Origin: Camillea tinctor
Lineage: Eukaryota; Ascomycota; Sordariomycetes; Xylariales; Xylariaceae
Length of the DNA stretch: 64,000 bases
Direction of reading: 5' to 3'
Assembly (NCBI GenBank): GCA_022578605.1
Contig: MU394085.1
Location: 1 to 64,000 of the forward strand
Of this stretch, positions 59,430 through 64,000 are shown in pieces. Below the pieces are notes generated by a model. It was not told where the DNA came from and did no database searches. It saw only the letters and a program-made list of their open reading frames with translations. Numbering within the stretch: the stretch's first letter is position 1; every line of letters begins with the position of its first letter. The position numbers were made by a program, and so were the translations under genes.

Positions 59430-61213
59430 ATGGCGCCGACTGAGATTGTCACTATTACTCCTACCCTCCGCTTCACCCACATGAGGTCTAAGTCGAGCTT
59501 TGGTAGCTATAAGCGTTGTTGTATGGAGAGGTTTTCAACTTCACGTATTCCAGCCCCGAAGTGGTCCTTCGGGGATCTCAGTACTGAAATTATAGCACTT
59601 ATTTTTAAGAAGGTATGCTTCCTGGTCTCCTTATAGCCCTCCACTAGTTCCAGATAATGCATATATACTAATATCATAGTCATATAGCTACGTGATATTG
59701 ATGCCAGATCACTTGCCCCTGTCCGGTTGCTCTCAACGAGGATAAACGCTATAGTTACACCGATACAATTTGAATATATTCGTCTGACTGAGGATATGAT
59801 ATCACCTCAAGCTGAAGTGCATCACCAACAAGGCCTCCAGTATATATATGTTTATACGAGACATGTTGAGGTGAGGAACGATCTCGACCCAAGGCGTATC
59901 AAACACGTACTGGATAATATCGAACGATTATTGTCTGTTAGGTAAATTCCTCTCTTTTATCCTCGTATATAATATTTCACTTACTAGCAGAGTCTTCTTA
60001 TTTTTGTATGTATGTTCATGCTCTGAATAGATGGTGCTACGTCCGATCTAATTTCCGCACCGGCCCTTTCTGGCTCCCCTCAGACATCCTCAGCCCACGA
60101 CATGTCAACACCAAGTTGTACATCGAGGACCTACCCCTCAGGGACCCGCTCAGCGGCTCTCCGCTCGACGTCTACCTGCGGGCGATCCCCACCGGCGCTC
60201 TCGTATCCCTCAAGACGGCCCACCCGGCGCCCCCCTTAGTCGCGCACCTCGAGCCCCTCAAGCGCCTCCTCCTCGCGTGCCCCCGCCTCGAGACCCTCCA
60301 CTACCACGACCGCGGGCAAGGCCGGCGGTTCACCTTCGCCCCCGGCGAGCGCCTCCCCGCGCTCACCGAGCTCAGCCTGCGCTCCTACGACTGGGACCAC
60401 GGCCCCGCCGCCGCGCACGAGCACTGGGACTTCTCGCGGCTGCGGCGCCTCGCGCTCGTGGACGTCCCGGCGGGGCCCTTCCTCGCGGCAGTCGTGCCGT
60501 CCCACCCGGGGCTCGCGGCACGCCTCGAGGCTCTGCGCTGCGAGTGCGACGACGACGACAACGCGACCCCCGCGCTGCGCGCCCTCGTGGCTGCCGGGTC
60601 CGCCCTCCGCGAACTGCGCCTCGTGTGCCATATGCGCTTGCTCGCGCCCGCGGACGATCTGCTGCGCCCCCACGCGGCGTCGCTGCGCGCCCTGAGCCTG
60701 CGCGACCATGTCGGCTTCGGGGACGAGCAGAAGACTTGCCCTACGCTGAGAGCCCGCGACGTGGGGCGTCTCGCGGATACCCTGGGCGTGCTGCGCGAGC
60801 TCGAGCTCGACTGGGATGTGCCGGTGTGTGATGACCCCGCGGGGTTCCTCGGGGCGCTGTGCGCGTTCCCGCGGCTGCACACGCTGGTCTTGCACACGCA
60901 GACGGTGGTGCGGCCGCTGCTTGATGATGACGACGATGAAGAGGAAGAAACGGGTGAAGAGAGCGATCGGGATTACGAGGCTGCGGTGCAGACGCTGTCG
61001 TTTCTCGTTCGCGGCAAGTCGGCGTTTGCTGTTCCCTGGCGCTGTATCACGATTAATGTGGGTGGCTGGCGGCATGCGATGGTACGTCGGACAAGCGCAC
61101 CCTGGAGGGAGAGGAACCTGCGCGGCGTGTATGCTGAGAGGTGCTTTGTGCTGGAGAGGCAGGACGATGGGGGGGAGATGGTTATGAGGGAGGAGAGAGC
61201 GGTGGATACTTAA
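59430..61213 (+). CDS. F-box protein with LRR-like repeats
   Basis: Likely substrate receptor of an SCF ubiquitin ligase. Exons 59430-59612, 59688-59941 and 60031-61213 give 539 aa. Intron 1 has donor GTATGC, branch TACTAATA and an AG just before LRDIDARSLAPVRL. Intron 2 joins SVR to WCYVRSNFR across a split Arg codon. The F-box lies at about 46-85: WSFGDLSTEIIALIFKK then LRDIDARSLAPVRLLSTRIN, a typical LPxEI...L-x-D...LR-VSR-x pattern. Residues 150-440 hold LRR-like strands (LPALTELSLRSYDWD, LRRLALVDVP, LRELRLVC, LRALSLRDHVGF, LRELELDWDV, LHTLVLHT). A long acidic run (DDDDDEEEE) follows, then a tail (RGVYAERCFVLER) that I recall from other fungal F-box proteins. Exon 3 is extremely GC-rich with G/C third positions, whereas exons 1-2 and both flanks are AT-rich. 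No frameshift is visible in the core. Confidence 0.85.
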
Positions 61214-64000
61214 AGGAGAGCGGCTGAGGGTAGGGGATATGTCTGTCTTGTTGATATTACATAGTAGTACGTTGTTACGAGGGAACGTAAGGCTATATTA
61301 TGAAGCATATTGAATAAACTAGATTTAGGCTAGGAGGAGCAGTACCACTTTAGTTCAAAGAGAATTATTCTGTTACAGCCACTATCTGGTTCGAATTCAT
61401 AGCTACGATACCGTCTATGTTGTCGAGTGGACCTTGCCTAATTCATAAGATAGTTTCATCGAGCAGGGAGAGGAGAGAGTCACTTCATTATATTCAAGCT
61501 AAACCAAGTGACTAACTTCCTCAAGTTCATGTCATTTTTGCACCGATTAATATATCAACCCCTAGCGATTCCTGTAAGGGAAAGCTGAAATCTACACTCT
61601 CTATATCGTCTTGTCTTTGCTATCCTAGGTCTAAAACAAAAGCTTATTGTCAGGGATTAGGAAGCAATAAGGAGAATTCCTGTATAAAAGCAACGGTGAG
61701 ATATGTGGTTGCGGTCTAGGTTCCTTGCAAAACGGTGTATTGGTTATCTAAGCACTTGCTTGGTCTCTCGTGACACCTAGGTATTGAAGTAATTGGGGGG
61801 GGGCTGCTTTGATATCAGCTCTTTGATCGTTGACTCGGGGTTCTTCTATCCCGGAGCCTTGTAATAATCTGTGAGATTGCTTCTAGATTACCCGGGTTAT
61901 ATTCGTCACGAAGAGTAAGTTTACGAAGTCCACAGGGGAGAACCTATTTCTAACAGATGAAGAACAACACTGGCCGTTAATAACCGCGAACCTATTTTCT
62001 CGTTTTGGTATAATAACATACAGTGTCATAGGTAGTGGAGTGTGCTAACATTGGCTACTAGGAACTAGCTAGGGGGAAGGTCATACATGGCCTTTAGGTC
62101 TCTCCTCGGCTCATATTATGGTTGTTAGGGCTACGAAAGGGGGTAGGAGGGTGTCGTCTCATATTGGGCAAGTCTTAAAAGGTGGTACTATGAGGCCTGG
62201 GGAATCTGTCACTGGCTTCTTGCTAAAAATCTGGAATAGCCAAAAAGAAATCGAAAATGAATACACGTGATATGTAGGGCGAGCACTTTGAAAGGTTTAT
62301 ATCTACCTAGTTAGATGGCAAATTTCTATTCGGCGAGAATTCCATATTTACTTTGTCTACACCAAACATTTGCTGTGGGATAAAGTGCCAATTGTATAGA
62401 TACATCTATTTTTGTGCTCGGTTGGATTTCCCTTTGCTTCCTCATACTCTATACTAGTATTGGGCTAGACCTTTGCTAGATCAAGCCATAAGGAATACCG
62501 AATGCTTGTATAGGTTTATATGATATCTCATGGGGAAACCAGTCCTTTCCTATGATTATTATAGTATATAACAGTTATCAGGGATGTGGAAATACATGTT
62601 TAGGATGTATAACGGTATTTCTACAGAGAGCCTTTCCTGGGTGCTGTGGTAGGTATAACGACATAATCACCTTTCCATTCGATAACTCATAACTCGCCAA
62701 AGCTTGTTAGGCAAATATCGCAGTCGGTTTTTGGGGCATGTCCATGGTCTCTCAAGCTAGTGAGTTGAGGAGAGAGGATAAGAGCGGGCGACATGATCGT
62801 ACTTCGAATACAAATTTCCGATACTCCGGGGGTGCTCTAAAGTTCGCATATGTAAGCAACATATGTTCAATCGATGGGCATGAGATAGTGGCCGTTGAAT
62901 AGATCACTTGATATGTCACCAAGCGTTTGGGGTTGGAAATAGGCAGAAACCGGGTATCATTAACTGATAATAGATGTCACACATGTTCCATGAAATTTGT
63001 ATATTTGGAGCAGAGTTATTATGTGCAGGATTATGGACACAAGATAATGGTACCTGCTTCTTAACTACCAAAGACAAAATATTGATCCTCATAAAACAAG
63101 ATGTTGGAGGCAGCTGTATTTTTAGTTCTCCGCCTAGTATGTATGCTATTTCTCCAATCTGTACTAGATAGGTTGTGGTAATATGGAGAGATGCTTGTCT
63201 CATGTATTTTGAAGAATCTAGAATACAAATGGCTTGATACATAAGCCTATTAGCTTTATATAGGAGATCAGCTTAAAGATTAAATAGTGTGGTTAAGAAC
63301 CGTTAACATATAATTCGCTGGGAATTCGAGATCCATTCCTAATTTACACTTGCCTATAGCATAATACTGTATTTAAACCGGGACCTAATCAGTGCTATTG
63401 CAACGAATGGTGTTATTCCTCTCTTCGTCTCCGTGGGTGTTGATACAACATCCCAGGGTTTGTTTTCTGTTTTAGAAGGGTACTAGAAGGCTCACGCCAT
63501 TACTTACTACAGTGCAGGATATACTAGATCATGTTACGCGTACATGGTTCTTTTAAGTAAATCAATATCTGAGGTTGAATCATTATATTTATTTGGGTAA
63601 TGTAAGACTCCTATTGATTAGGTAGCAAAGCATTAGGAAGTAGAGAAGTAGTGACGGATTATCCGAGTATATAACAGAACTGACATGATATGTTGATATA
63701 ATTCTGGTATTAGTTCTATGGTCTTGTAGAAATGGAGAGCGGCATAAGTAGAACTCGCATATATCGTTCTTTCTATCCTCTGGAAAGATACTAACAGGCT
63801 TCCTTCGTACCGTTTAGATGTCTAAGCATATGCCTAAAACATTGAAAACCGGCTTTCAAACCTGTACTACCTGTACTTGATATGCCGTCTTTCGCGTCAC
63901 TCTTAACCTCGGGCTCGTAGGTGAGGAACTACGATTGGTTATTGTGGCTATTTGTATGTACGAAGTAATATGTAAATGCTGATATGAAATGTATTGGCGA
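61214..64000. other. AT-rich, stop-dense flank without genes
   Basis: After the F-box gene the DNA returns at once to AT-rich, TA-rich, stop-dense sequence like that at 50.7-57 kb. The longest frame (62916-63242, minus) has no recognised domain and weak composition. I see no tRNA, rRNA or recognisable transposon protein. Confidence 0.6.

Noticed and set aside
60236..61075. 279-codon minus-strand frame over the F-box gene
   Set aside because: Long antisense frames are expected opposite GC-rich coding sequence; the plus frame has F-box and LRR-like structure.
1..64000. tRNA, rRNA, CRISPR or bacterial-type operon features
   Set aside because: I looked for GGTTCGANTCC-type B boxes and cloverleaf arms, rRNA cores and regularly spaced repeats, and found none that held up. 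Eukaryotic introns exclude bacterial features.

Overview
The window is nuclear DNA from a filamentous ascomycete (Pezizomycotina). A Sordariomycete is the best guess. The evidence is GT-AG introns of about 55-110 nt with CTAAY/CTGAY-type branch sites, eight protein genes of clearly fungal families, microsatellite-rich intergenic DNA full of ACCTAGGT/TAGGTA-type strings, and an AT-rich right flank that looks worn by RIP (repeat-induced point mutation, C-to-T decay). It is a draft assembly: there is a 10-N gap at 19632-19641 and long homopolymer blocks near 19.5 and 41.6 kb.

Layout of the genes, exons inferred by eye. (1) 3653-5783 (+), a conserved hypothetical disordered protein. (2) 8458-10149 (-), a BAR-SH3 amphiphysin-like protein. 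(3) 11770-14514 (+), a DUF2439 protein of the ZGRF1/Mte1/Dbl2 genome-maintenance family. (4) 16505-18479 (+), a Cys/His-rich putative regulator with two C-terminal hydrophobic segments. (5) 23366-25984 (+), a second putative regulator with a single half of a Zn2Cys6-like motif and two C-terminal hydrophobic segments. (6) 27789-30396 (+), the catalytic tRNA adenosine deaminase Tad2/ADAT2 with a very long N-terminal extension. (7) 37684-40348 (+), an Ash1-type H3K36 methyltransferase (AWS-SET-post-SET). (8) 47403-49108 (+), a VHS-GAT protein of the Lsb5 type. (9) 59430-61213 (+), an F-box protein with LRR-like repeats.

From 0 to about 49 kb, genes alternate with 1-7 kb spacers. The spacers carry a strand-asymmetric pattern: pyrimidine-rich before genes and purine-rich after them on the coding strand. 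From about 50 to 59 kb, and again after 61.2 kb, the DNA is AT-rich, stop-codon dense and nearly gene-free. It contains a decayed 243-bp tandem repeat. The only gene there is the F-box gene, whose third exon is strikingly GC-rich.

The genes do not form a cluster or pathway. Two have endocytosis/actin roles (BAR-SH3 and Lsb5-like), two act on genome or chromatin (Mte1-like and Ash1), and one acts on tRNA. The most unusual elements are the two neighbouring genes for candidate membrane-anchored regulators, each followed by a stem-loop in its presumed 3' UTR, and the compositionally split F-box gene.
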